A stretch of DNA of 64,000 bases. Origin: Agapanthus africanus (Eukaryota; Streptophyta; Magnoliopsida; Asparagales; Amaryllidaceae). The position numbers were made by a program, and so were the translations under genes. Below the pieces are notes generated by a model. The model did no database searches. It saw only the letters and a list, made by a program, of their open reading frames with translations, and had not been told where the DNA came from. Below, piece by piece: positions 1 to 10,552 of the stretch; the first letter of the stretch is position 1, and each line of letters starts with the position of its first letter. The stretch spans positions 336,298,583-336,362,582 of the forward strand of contig CM057337.1 of assembly GCA_030015575.1 (NCBI GenBank). Reading direction: 5' to 3'.

Positions 1-658
1 CCCGAAGATCCGCTCACTGCCTCCATGTGGCTCGGGACTGTACCCAACTAAAACCTGTTTGCACGACTCCTTTGAGCCGTGGTAGGGTAGTAATCAAAGC
101 ACAGTGGGAACTCACACGAGACAAATGACGATCCCCAGGTCGATGAACTAACCTGTACACATGTCACCTGGGAACTGCCATCTGACGTCAGGTATAAGAC
201 CAACTAGCATGTTCCCGGCGAGTCCTGTCCGGTGTACTCATAACCCAATGAGCACCTGTATACATCTTAGGTGAACCAACTGACACCAATGGCCTGTGAG
301 ACCGGCCACCACCCCTCGTCGGGGTCTCGACTGTATACACTAGTCTACTCTGGAGAATCGATGCCCTGTCTCGAAACTCCCACGACTAGGGAGCATTTAA
401 GGATGTGCTTATAGACTCCAGCTCTCACTTATATGATCGCCCTCATACTGCTGGTGGTCAAGCAAGAATCCTAGGGGCTCTATCAACGTGCAATAGCGAC
501 CTGTCAGGTCACCTAAAGCAGTACACGATGATAAAGGTAAACCAGATAGCATACTATCATCTCGAGTAAGACTGTTCTACCGGGATAGGTCCTCCCTCAA
601 TCATTGCAATCACGTGCCTGTGATCCAATAATTGACTCTGAGGGCACTATCTCCAACA
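1..658 (-). repeat. 3' LTR of element A, partial
   Basis: This matches 7900-8557 position for position. In minus orientation it begins TGTTGGAGATAGTGCC directly after the polypurine tract at 659-673. The rest of the roughly 2.2-kb LTR lies before the window. Confidence 0.93.
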
Positions 659-673
659 ATCTCCCACTTGCAC
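659..673 (-). other. polypurine tract of element A
   Basis: On the minus strand this reads GTGCAAGTGGGAGAT, immediately before the LTR TG. The same purine-rich primer site for plus-strand DNA synthesis precedes the 3' LTRs of B, C, D, G and J. Confidence 0.85.
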
Positions 674-3600
674 TCAAGGCTAATTATTGCGATGTCGCAT
701 ACTCACAGCCCGTGTGATACCGAACACCCAACTCCTCTACTAGTCAGTCGCACAAAGCCTGTTTGCGAAACTCTTGCGTTCGAGGAATAGCCTCAGCGAG
801 TGGATCCGTTCTGAAGTTTCTTTCTATGTCTCTCTCTATATCTCAAGTTCGCGGAGAAAGCCATCTCCCAAAATGAGCAATACCTGTCTTAGACTGTCTG
901 GATGTCTGATGGGACCTAGCTCATAAATGAACTCCAAATCCAAACTTCTCAGACTGTATTGTCAACTGAACTTAATCAGTAACTTGCGCCATGCCACCCT
1001 CAGTATTTCCTTGGACCACCTGTCCAAAATACTGCCCCTCGTCAGAAGGAAAAACTATAACTCTGACAACCTCCTTGTCGTCCATGTCACCTTGGAAGCC
1101 TGGAATGATAACTGTCTCCCAAATGAGGCAGCCATTATCATATCCCTAAAACATCCACTTATGTTCTAAAACTGCTTCCGACTGTTTTTCCAGGATTGGA
1201 TCAATATCAACTTATTGCATCTAGTGCAAGAACAACATCTGGTGTGGTACTTGACATCTCATGATTGACTCAATTGCCTAAGCAAGTGATCTGCCAATCA
1301 TGCACATCCCTCTCTACTTTAGTCTATAAGACACGTTTAGAGAGGGTGACTCCATTACCTGCAGGTACACTACCATGCCAGGAGTCGACCATTCTAAATA
1401 CTCTTAGAATGTTGTCTAAGTACCCAGATTGGGAAACCACCCAAATCTAGATCTAAAACCATAGATCTAGTAACCAGTATGTCTGATATAATGTCCAAGT
1501 CCCTTGTGGAGAAACCACTGTGTGACGACCAAAGTATAACCGATCGTAGTATAGGAATATCACTTCCTACTACCTTCTCAACAGATCCATCCCCTATTCT
1601 GATGACGTCAAACCTATGACTGTCACATCAGAAACAGATGATCTAACTCCGCTATATCTGCTTTAGTCTATAAATAGACATAAGCCTGATGTCCACCAAT
1701 GCTTCCGCTGCTCCCACTGACTACGACAACCCTCTGGCAGAGTCATATAGATGTGCACTTCTAAAGCTAGTTTAGAACGATGCTATACTCATCCTCCTGC
1801 CGGGTCTCGCAGCCTGGAACAACAACAATGGCAAGTGTGTGTAAACAAGAACTTCCCTGTCACCGTCCTTGAGGCTACCAGAGTACCTCTCGGGTGCCTG
1901 AAGTTACCCACCTTATCTGCGGAGTGGCCAATGGAATGTCAAACCAGATTGAATCTTTAGGTTCCTTATCAAATCTTCAGTAATCGTTTGTGGTTCTGGA
2001 ATCACTTCCAGTTCTACCATACTCCCACTACTGTTTTTGGAAAAATCCATTTTTATTAAAACTGTGGCGAGTCAAGAACAATATCACTATTGATCTTTCT
2101 TATGGTAGAAAATCAACCCTCGTCATAGCCTGGGTCAACCCACAAACAGCCATTACAGAAACGTGCCTTTGAGTTATCCAGAGTCTGGTTTTAAGCATAA
2201 TCCGGACAACTCCCCGTACCTTAACATCGTTAAGATACGAACTGTTCTATATCCAATATAGGAACAGAGGCACTGATTTTAATTGAGCCAGATTCAAATC
2301 ATGCAGCTGTCTCCAGTGCATGTCAACTAAATGGAAGGGGGCCGATCAGCGTTACTCAACTTAGGAATGCTTCCAATTATGAGTAACCTGAAAGAGAAGC
2401 AAGTTCTCTTTATCATTACTATCAACTGAATACCATACACAAGTATCTACATCTCCGATCACATTGAAGAATCCCGATACTTGCTATACCTGGTTCTCTA
2501 CTCTATTCAAATACCTATAACTCCTCAAAACTTAGACCCTGTGTTTCTACGAAACACATGTCTAAGAACCAGAGAAGTTAAAAGTAAACAGAATATAGTA
2601 TGAGGACCAACCCCTCTGTCCTAATGGACACTGGACAACATACAATACTCTGTATAAGTCCGCTGAGTCTAACAACTCTTTCACTGTGTGTCGTAGGTTG
2701 AAAACTGTACTTATGGTTAAGAAGAATTACACCGCTGTTTAATGCTCCTTACCTAACCATCCACTGATATAGGTAAATGTCATAGACATAATTTCAAAAG
2801 GTATATCTCACTCTATGAAAATAGACGTACAGATATATCAATTTGAAATTGGTGCACAACAGCGGATATTCAAAACCAAATATTTGCCGACCGGCAAACA
2901 GCCCAGATGATCTCCTCAAATATCACCGATTACAACGAATCCCGATATAATGAGGATGATCACCCAATTCCCAATAACTTACTCCCACTCATCATCTGTA
3001 AAACCATACAGATGTGAGAATCAAACCTGGTAAATACATACCCTGGAGCAAGTGTCTAATCGGGAAATCAGTTTTCTTTTAACAGTACACAGTGAAACTG
3101 AAACATTGAAATGTTTCGATGGGGTATCCTGGTATTCCTAGTAATGCCTCTACCATTATCCAGATTCACAACTATAACCGTATAATTCTTTGCCACCTCT
3201 CCAAATCCCTTTATATGTCTTTAGTCGTTACCTTCTGCACACCCCTTAGGCCAAATGGTTTTCTTCCTTCCCTACCGTTCGACACCAGCCTATGGTTTGG
3301 AAGAAGACTATCCAGTAAGCATAATGGGTGTACTGTCCTAGTCCTAGGAGCACTCGCAATGTGAGAGAAGGTGAAGATAAAAGACAACCGAATAAGCCTT
3401 ATTCCTATTTCTCCTGAACCAGAATCCATCCCCGAACTGGAACAAGTTCCTTTCGAGTTCGTATATAACCATACGATGGAGTATCCAAATAAACTGTGGA
3501 TCTTCGTAGTGATACGGAGTGTCCTGGAGAAATACAAAGGTGATTTAGGATTGGCGAAGAAATACTTGGTTTGGTCGTGAATATCAGTCGCAATTTACTT

Positions 3601-4053
3601 TGCCCTCTTACTAATCCCTTGCTTTGTCTTAATCTTAATACCTTCTGCACACCATCGTTATGCTAATTGGTTTTCTTCATTCCCCACTGTTCGGCACCAG
3701 CCTAAAGTTTGGAAGAAGACTATCCAATTTGCGTAATAGGTGTACTATCTCCTAAACTAAGGAGTACTCGTAACTTGAGAGGAGGCAAAAAGGAAAAGAC
3801 AACTGAATAATCCTATCCGTTTTCTCCAGAACCGGAAACCATCCTCGAATTCCTTCGAGTTCGTATCTAACCATACGATGGCTTTGTCCAATGGAAGTGG
3901 ACGTTCGCAGTAATACGGGGTGTCCTGGAGAAAAAAGGGTAAAAGTAGGAGTGGCAATGAGGTCTGCAACTCTGACAATCCAAAAGCCAGTGTTTAAGAA
4001 GGTTCGGTCAACTTGGTCACTGAGTCATAGTCTTAGGGTCGGGTCAATGGTCG
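674..4053 (-). pseudogene. decayed copia pol of element A (RNase H, RT, integrase remnants)
   Basis: Segments align by eye to the pol of element G (44278-47534) in the same order. The RNase H region is near 680-1300. The RT region is near 1500-2200; the stretch at 1640-1760 matches the RT block of G at 45350-45470. Integrase sequence is near 2400-2600 and matches 46490-46580. Stops and indels break every frame, and no ORF longer than about 108 codons survives. The 5' third, where gag and protease should lie, is occupied by a tandem duplication (3189-3934) and is not recognisable as Gag. It cannot encode functional enzymes. Confidence 0.8.
3189..3934. repeat. diverged tandem duplication inside element A
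   Basis: 3189-3540 and 3599-3934 are two copies of a 340-350-bp unit, offset by 400-410 bp. Shared blocks include CCTTCTGCACACC, TTTGGAAGAAGACTATCCA and GTGTCCTGGAGAAA. They lie where the gag/protease part of the polyprotein would be expected. Small indels separate the copies, so the duplication is not recent. Confidence 0.85.
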
Positions 4054-4353
4054 CTGCCAAAGAGAGAGAGAAAAGAAACACTCAGCGTGCACTCTAACCA
4101 AGATCAGAATGGTTACCAATTTATCTAATCTGGAAACCTCCCACTGTACCTCAAATTCTCCTCCAAACCTGAAAGAAGAATTAGTCGGGGTCATCCGAGG
4201 AGTAAACCAACTCATCAGTGGGAATTGGGATCCAACTATCATCGCATGATAACGTGACGGAATCCGCTCACGCTATAACACTCCAGTAGGTATGCGCATA
4301 TCTGGCAAGTTTCAGTTCTTTTGAAACTCCCGATGTGATTTTTACCCCATGCT

Positions 4354-4567
4354 CTTATGACCTTGACTTTGGCCAACAAATCATAAGTCACATGTCAAGT
4401 TCTGCCCGTCATTCTCCAGGTTAATTTGAGCCCATCCGTACAAGCCCTTGACTTTGGCCAACAAGGCTATACGACTGCCCCAAACCAACGCATCTATCTA
4501 TGCTGCATATGAATAACCAACAGCTACCAAACACTGTGCCTTGACTTTGGCCAACAAACACAGCTTG
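4354..4567 (-). promoter_or_regulatory. three tandem leader hairpins of element A
   Basis: On the plus strand each hairpin has the loop CCTTGACTTTGGCCAACAA(A). The stems are CTTATGA/TCATAAG (4354-4360 with 4381-4387), an imperfect CGTACAAGCC/GGCTATACG (about 4436-4490) and CTGTG/CACAG (near 4535-4565). The loop can fold further as TTGGC-CAAA-GTCAA in RNA sense. Equivalent triplets occur in D, G and J. Confidence 0.75.
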
Positions 4568-4684
4568 AATAATATTGACTACTCATATGAAACGACGGAG
4601 GGCTACGAATGGTTTCTGGCGAAAACCTTTAACGTTATGAACTTGATATCGTTGAAGGAACGGATAGCTTTTTAGAAAATATAG

Positions 4685-4940
4685 TGACGAAAACCTTTAC
4701 TAAAGAGGTCACTCCCGGTGAAGGGATCTCGGCTCTTTCCCCATAGAATGAGGTGCAGGATATTCCAACTGAATACCACGATGCAAAGCAAAAGTAATCG
4801 GCTATAGTGAAGTTAATGCCCTGACGCAAACTTCTGTCCAAGGGGTCACTCCCGGTGAAGGGATCTCGGCCCTTGCCTCGTCGACTGAGGAGCAGGATAT
4901 TCCAAATGAATACCATGATGCAAAACAAAAGTGAACGTCC
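4685..4940 (-). repeat. duplicated leader module, element A
   Basis: Two copies (about 4703-4797 and 4842-4931) share GGTCACTCCCGGTGAAGGGA, TCTCGGC, GCAGGATATTCCAA and GATGCAAA. The same two-copy module occurs in D and in both G leaders but not in J. Confidence 0.85.
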
Positions 4941-4999
4941 TTGCAATAACAGCTTTTTGAAAAGTGTTCCAAAAACATCAGAATAGGTTTGTTTTAACT

Positions 5000-5021
5000 T
5001 GCATTGATCCGAATCAACGCA
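5000..5021 (-). promoter_or_regulatory. compensated leader hairpin, element A
   Basis: The arms TGCATTGAT and ATCAACGCA flank a 4-nt loop. They occupy the same place, just 3' of the GATGGGA motif, as TTACATTAA/TTAATGTAA in J and TTCATTAA/TTAATGAA in D. The stem is retained although the bases differ. Confidence 0.7.
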
Positions 5022-5109
5022 GTCCCATCAATTGATCACACCACAAAGAACGAAAATATACTGACGTACGTATATGCCATCCGCATTCGCCACTGGGTCC
5101 CGTCATCAC

Positions 5110-5132
5110 CCGTTAGGTTAGCTAACTAACGG
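5110..5132 (-). promoter_or_regulatory. CCGTTAG stem, element A leader
   Basis: CCGTTAG and CTAACGG arms surround a short loop. The same arms with different loops occur at 25861-25881 (D) and 51521-51543 (J). Confidence 0.7.
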
Positions 5133-6104
5133 CAGAGTGGGGACTGGACTAGCGCGGATGAAAAACATATACAACATCTACTAATATATATACCAATATA
5201 TAGTATTTCGCTCAAGGCGTGATAAAAAAAATGCAACATCACATAAATGTACAGCATCACAGAACAATACAGATATCTGGGATCCCCGGGTTTCACAGAG
5301 CCACTACTGAAACCCGACATTCCCCTGGTCGTGTGGATAGCCTGTGCAATGAAATCCTAGACCCCTACGGGCGCGGCAAGTCACCCGCCAAAACCTGAAG
5401 CGAGGCAGCCCTCTTCAGCACCGTGAATGGACCATCCAGCACTTCACGGAATCCGGTAACTTGGGCACCCCTCCTGGGTCAACCTGTACCCCTTACGAGT
5501 GCGGCGAATAGCCCGCCAATTCCAGACTGAAGCCCCCTCCGTCTCAATGCCCTGAGATGCGGGCTTGTTGCCCTCTAGAACCCGGCTATCCGTGCACCCC
5601 TCCGCGGGGCAATCCTAGTACAGAAAGTAAAATATACATACAATGGGTACATCGACCGCAACCAGGTCGTGCCCCAAAAGAATAATACAAACAGGCAGTG
5701 ACGGCAGTCCACATGTCGGACGCTCGCCCCGCAAAATCAAATGTACATGATACAACAAAACTGTACTAGCATTGCATCCAGGCTATCCCCCACGACCGAT
5801 CCGCAACATCACAGCAAAACACAGAACATGAACGTGAAAGTCACGTTCGCAAATCCGTCTAACCGGGCTATAGCAGTTAGACCGGATTTACCGATCGAGT
5901 GACATTCACGGTCGCAGATATAATGTAAATACTGTGAAATAATGTGTTTAAAATATCCGATCGATCAAAAATTAACAAGTGGGCCCCCAAGCAATACTGT
6001 ATCACTCACAGAAAATCTGGGCCCAATTTTAATATTCCAAAACCCCTAAAATTAACCCAGAAGCCCACTGGAAAAACCTGGCCCATTGATCCTTTCATGT
6101 TGCG

Positions 6105-6145
6105 GCGGAACCGCGGCCCAAAGTGGGTATTGGCCGCGGTTCCGC
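6105..6145 (-). promoter_or_regulatory. GC-rich palindrome near the PBS, element A
   Basis: GCGGAACCGCGGCC and its exact reverse complement GGCCGCGGTTCCGC are separated by 13 nt, giving a perfect 14-bp stem about 200 nt from the PBS. Related stems lie at the matching place in D, G and J. Confidence 0.85.
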
Positions 6146-6347
6146 GCTCTCGATGAAAGATCAATGACTCGGATTTCTGCAGTAGTCTTAGGTTTTCAAG
6201 TACATCACATTTTTGCAACCTGAAAAATTTTTGGGCATAAAAAATTTTCAGCAGAAAACTGATGTTAACAAAATACGAGTTTTGGAACATTTGATCGATC
6301 GGAAATGCAAAACACATCAAACGAAGCTAGACGAAGTTAATGGCGAG

Positions 6348-6359
6348 ACTCTGATACCA
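6348..6359 (-). other. primer binding site, element A
   Basis: The minus-strand sequence TGGTATCAGAGT is one base from the initiator-Met tRNA PBS (TGGTATCAGAGC) seen in D, G and J. It lies next to the LTR end at 6361. Confidence 0.85.
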
Positions 6360-6360
6360 C

Positions 6361-8557
6361 TGTAAGTGCACGGCGGCGCCCCGGCCGTCAATCCGACGGC
6401 CAAATGCGGAAACGGTGATAAACTTTAATTTTGCGAACTTTGCAAACCGGCACCACCGCGCACTAAACACCCGAATCGGGCCATTAAACTAGGTCTAGCT
6501 AACTACAAGACGGGTTAGAGATATACCGAGTGATCCGAGTCCTCCGGTCTTCTCGTCATCGTCCCGATCTCTTGCGGAAACTCCGGTCGTCGCCTCCTTG
6601 CCGGAAGGGCACCACATCGCCTGCATCTTTTACGGGCTCCCGCCTCTATACCGAGGCAACTCGGGCATGAAGCCGGCAAGTCGACATGCCCAAGATGTGC
6701 TGTAGAATGTGTAGTGCTTTGTCTCTTTGGGGTTATGTTGCCTTGATGGAGGAATGAGGTTGGAAAATGAACTTGGGGGTTTTGGTAGCAATGGAAAAAT
6801 GAGATGGAAGATTAATTTCCCACACCAAATGAAATGAACCTCTCTCATTTTCTCCCCTCATCAAATGTGGCCGGCCAAGCTCTAGTGGGAAATGGTGGAG
6901 GGAATGGATATGTAGCATGAAGGGAGGTGAGTGTAGGAGAGAAGAAAAGGTGACCACAAACAAACATTAACCATGCTCCATTTAAATCCAACCCATACCC
7001 TTTCATGTCTTAATTAATGCAAGTGATGGATGAAAGATATCATAATCTCTCATCTCACAAATAAACCCTCCACAAAATGTTATTTGCACAATTGCAAATA
7101 ACCCCCTCCATCGGAAAAGTCCGGCCGGGAAAGAACAAAGGAAAACCGGCCGGAACGGAATGCAAACTGGCAACTCCAGAAAACTGGTCCCGTAATAAAT
7201 TACAGGAAAACCCCGATACTGCGCATACACACCCGCATCTGTATTCCATCCGGATACAAATGCAAAGAGACAAAATCTACACCGTACTAAACTAGGATCC
7301 GGCTTAAACCAAAGCCGGCTAGTAATGTTCGTCCGATCCTGATCCGTGCAATACCGCACGTATCAGATCGAACCCTGCCATATATCCATACGGCCACTAG
7401 TACAAACCATCCGATCCTGACCCGTGCAATACCGCACGTATCTGATCGGACCCTGCCATATCTTCATACGGCCTCTACAGCGTTTCGCCCGAAAGCTGAG
7501 TAACTGAATGTGTGGTGGACTCTAAAGACTCGTCAATACAATGGCTGTGGATTTAACCACTAGCACGTCAGAGGTATAAGCCAATACGTAACGGGCCACC
7601 AGCTATTGACCAAAAGGGACGTCGATGAGCGAACTCATCCTGACACCCTACTGAGCCTGTCAGTGACAATATCCGTACAGTCCGGTCCGTTCGTCTATGA
7701 GCATCGCATGTCGGGCCTAGGGGGTGGGTAAAAGTCAGACCCCCAAAAGCGGTACAAGTCGTGTCGGAGTGTAGCCCAGAACACCCTGAGATACTACTGG
7801 AATACCTACCAGTAAATCTCCTGCCTTGGCCAAGGACTTCGTGTAATGGCTCTCCTAGACACAGCGCGACCTTATCCCCAATACCGGGAGAGACGAACCC
7901 CCGAAGATCCGCTCACTGCCTCCATGTGGCTCGGGACTGTACCCAACTAAAACCTGTTTGCACGACTCCTTTGAGCCGTGGTAGGGTAGTAATCAAAGCA
8001 CAGTGGGAACTCACACGAGACAAATGACGATCCCCAGGTCGATGAACTAACCTGTACACATGTCACCTGGGAACTGCCATCTGACGTCAGGTATAAGACC
8101 AACTAGCATGTTCCCGGTGAGTCCTGTCCGGTGTACTCATAACCCAATGAGCACCTGTATACATCTTAGGTGAACCAACTGACACCAGTGGCCTGTGAGA
8201 CCGGCCACCGCCCCTCGTCGGGGTCTCGACTGTATACACTAGTCTACTCTGGAGAATCAATGCCCTGTCTCGAAACTCCCACGACTAGGGACCATTTAAG
8301 GATGTGCTTATAGACTCCAGCTCTCACTTATATGATCGCCCTCATACTACTGGTGGTCAAGCAAGAATCCTAGGGGCTCTATCAACGTGCAATAGCGACC
8401 TGTCAGGTCACCTAAAGCAGTACACGATGATAAAGGTAAACCAGATAGCATACTATCATCTCGAGTAAGACTGTTCTACCGGGATAGGTCCTCCCTCAAT
8501 CATTGCAATCACGTGCCTGTGATCCAATAATTGACTCTGAGGGCACTATCTCCAACA
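6361..8557 (-). repeat. 5' LTR of element A (2,197 bp)
   Basis: The LTR is bounded by TG...CA: plus-strand TGTAAGTGCACGG at 6361 and CTCCAACA at 8557. The PBS is on one side and foreign LTR sequence (LTR2) on the other. It carries U3 tandem repeats at 7333-7488. Short ORFs inside it are not credible genes. Confidence 0.9.
7333..7488 (-). repeat. 78-bp tandem repeat in the U3 of LTR A
   Basis: Two copies start with CCGATCCTGA at 7333 and 7411, with a few substitutions. Each holds GTGCAATACCGCAC, a small hairpin. The related LTR3 shows a single copy of this block, so the duplication looks specific to this LTR and could be an enhancer-type repeat. Confidence 0.75.
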
Positions 8558-9444
8558 GTATATACAGTCCGGTCCGGTCGTCTATGAGTATCGCATATGT
8601 GCCTAGGGGGGCTACTAACGTCAGACCCCCAATAGCAGTATAAGTCGTGTCGGAGTGTAGCCCAATAACACCCTGAGATACTACTGGAGTACCTACCAGT
8701 AAATCTCCTGCCACGGCCGTGGTCTTTGTGTAATGGCTCTCCTAGACACAGCACGATCTCGCCCCCAATACCGGGAGAGACGAATCCCCTGCCGATCCGC
8801 TCACGTGCCTCCATGTGGCTCGGGACTGTACCTAAAAACTACCTGTTTGCACGACTCCTTTGAGCCGTGGTAGGGTAGAAATCAAAGCACAGTGGGAACT
8901 CACACGAGACAAATGACGACCTCAGGTCGATGAACTAACCTGTACGCATGTCACCAGGGAACTGCTATCTGACGATATGTATAATACCAACTAGCAGGTT
9001 CCCGGCGAGTCCTGTCCGGTGTACTCATAACCCAATGAGCACCTGTATACATCTTAGGTGATCCAACTGACACTAGTGGCTTGTGAGACCGGCCACTGCC
9101 CCTCGTCGGGGTCTCGACTATATACACTAGTCTACTCCGGAGTATCAATGCCCTGTCTCGAAACTCCCACGACTAGGGACCACAATTAAGGATATGCGTA
9201 TAAACTACCCAACTCTCACGTATATGATCGCCATCATACTGTTAGTAGTAAAGCAAGATCCTAAGGGCTCTATCAAAGTGTAACATGTAATCAGTCACCT
9301 GAACTTGTACACGACTGATAAAGGCAAACCAGATAGCATACTATCATCTCGAGTAAGACTGTCCTACCGGTATAGGTCCTCCGCAATCATTGCAATCACA
9401 TACCTGCGATCCAATAATTGACTCTGAGGGCACTATCTCCAACA
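8558..9444 (-). repeat. LTR2, partial copia LTR of the same group
   Basis: This 887-bp segment is homologous to the U3 part of LTR A (7670-8557) but clearly diverged from it. It ends with the LTR terminus ...TCTCCAACA at 9444. Element A interrupts it at 8558, so the remainder should lie left of the window. No polypurine tract follows at 9445, so this is a solo or 5' LTR inserted into LTR3. Confidence 0.8.
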
Positions 9445-10547
9445 GTCCCTAGTCATGGGAGTTTCGAGACTGGGCATCGATACTCCATTAGTAGACTAGT
9501 GTATACAATCGAGACCCCGACGAGGGGCGGTAGCTGGTCTCACAAGCCATTGGTGACAGTTGGATCACCTAAGATGTATACAGGTGCTCATTGGATTATG
9601 AGTACACCGGACATGACTCGCCGGGAACATGCTAGTTGGTATTATACCCGACGTCGGATAGCAGTTCCTTGGTGACATATGTACAGGTTAGTTCATCGAC
9701 CTGAGATCGTCATTTGTCTCGTATGAGTTCCCACTGTACTTTGATTACTACCCTACCACGGCTCAAAGGAGTCGTGCAAACAGGTTTTAGTTGAGTACAG
9801 TCTCGAGCCACATGGAGGCAGTGAGCGGATCGGCAGGGGTTTCGTCTTTCCCGGTATTGGGGGTGAGATCGCGCTGTGTCTAGGAGAGCCATTACACGAA
9901 GTCCTTGGCCAAGGCAGGAGATTTACTGGTAGGTATTCCAGTAGTATCTCTGGGTGTTCTGGGCTACACTCTGACACGACTTGTACCGCTTTTAGGGGTC
10001 TGACTTTTTCCAACCCTCTAGGCCCGACATGCGATGCTCATAGACGAATGGACCGGACTATATGGATATTGTCACTGACAGGCTCAGTAGGGTGTCAGGA
10101 TGAGTTCGCTCGTCGACCTCCCTTTTGGTTAATACCTGGTAGCCCGTTACGTACAGCTAATACCACTGACATGCTAGTGGTTAAATCCACAACCAGTAGT
10201 ACTGACGAGTCTTTAGAGTCCCCCACAGACAGTTTCTCAAGTTTCGGGCGAAACGTTGTAGAGGCCGTATGATATATGGCAGGGTTCGATCATATACGTG
10301 CAGTAGTGCACGGATCATGATCGGACGGATCATACTAGTGGGCTTTGGTTTAAACTGGATCCTAGTATTAGATTTGTTGGATTACTTTAGTCTCATCACA
10401 TTCGCATTCAGTCGGAATGCGGATGCAAGTATGTATATACAGGTAAGGGGTATCCTTGTGATCCGTCATGAGTTTACTTTAGATATTGCCGTATCTTTTT
10501 ATTGTTGTAAACATTTGGATTAATGTTTACAAATGGAAATTGTGAGC

Positions 10548-10552
10548 TTAAG
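10548..10552. repeat. target site duplication (left) of gypsy solo LTR
   Basis: TTAAG immediately precedes the TG at 10553 and is repeated at 14762-14766 immediately after CA at 14761. Confidence 0.9.

Larger units (their letters stand above)
4054..6347 (-). other. long non-coding 5' leader of element A
   Basis: About 2.3 kb lies between the PBS and the coding remnant, with no credible gene. On the minus strand the 3' edge is a pyrimidine tract followed by CAG (4054-4056), then CGACCATT, matching the polyprotein start context of G (GCGACCATG). The leader holds three tandem hairpins (4354-4567), a duplicated roughly 90-bp module (4685-4940), a compensated hairpin (5000-5021), a CCGTTAG stem (5110-5132) and a GC-rich palindrome (6105-6145). 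The organisation parallels the leaders of D, G and J despite low sequence identity. Confidence 0.75.
1..8557 (-). mobile_element. Ty1/copia element A (3' LTR truncated by window edge)
   Basis: Read on the minus strand this is 5' LTR (6361-8557), PBS, leader, decayed pol, polypurine tract and 3' LTR (1-658, remainder outside the window). The two LTR copies align without gaps over 658 bp, with about six substitutions by eye. The internal region has no intact domain ORF. The element lies inside another LTR (LTR2), whose sequence resumes at 8558. The expected target duplication, GTATA at 8558-8562, cannot be tested because the partner copy is left of the window. The mix of young LTRs and old coding sequence suggests a non-autonomous element mobilised in trans. 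Confidence 0.88.

Noticed and set aside
8558-10070. Head-to-head inverted LTR junction as a chromosomal inversion
   Set aside because: LTR2 ends at its exact terminus (9444) and LTR3 starts in mid-LTR, which fits simple insertion of LTR2 into LTR3 better than an inversion.
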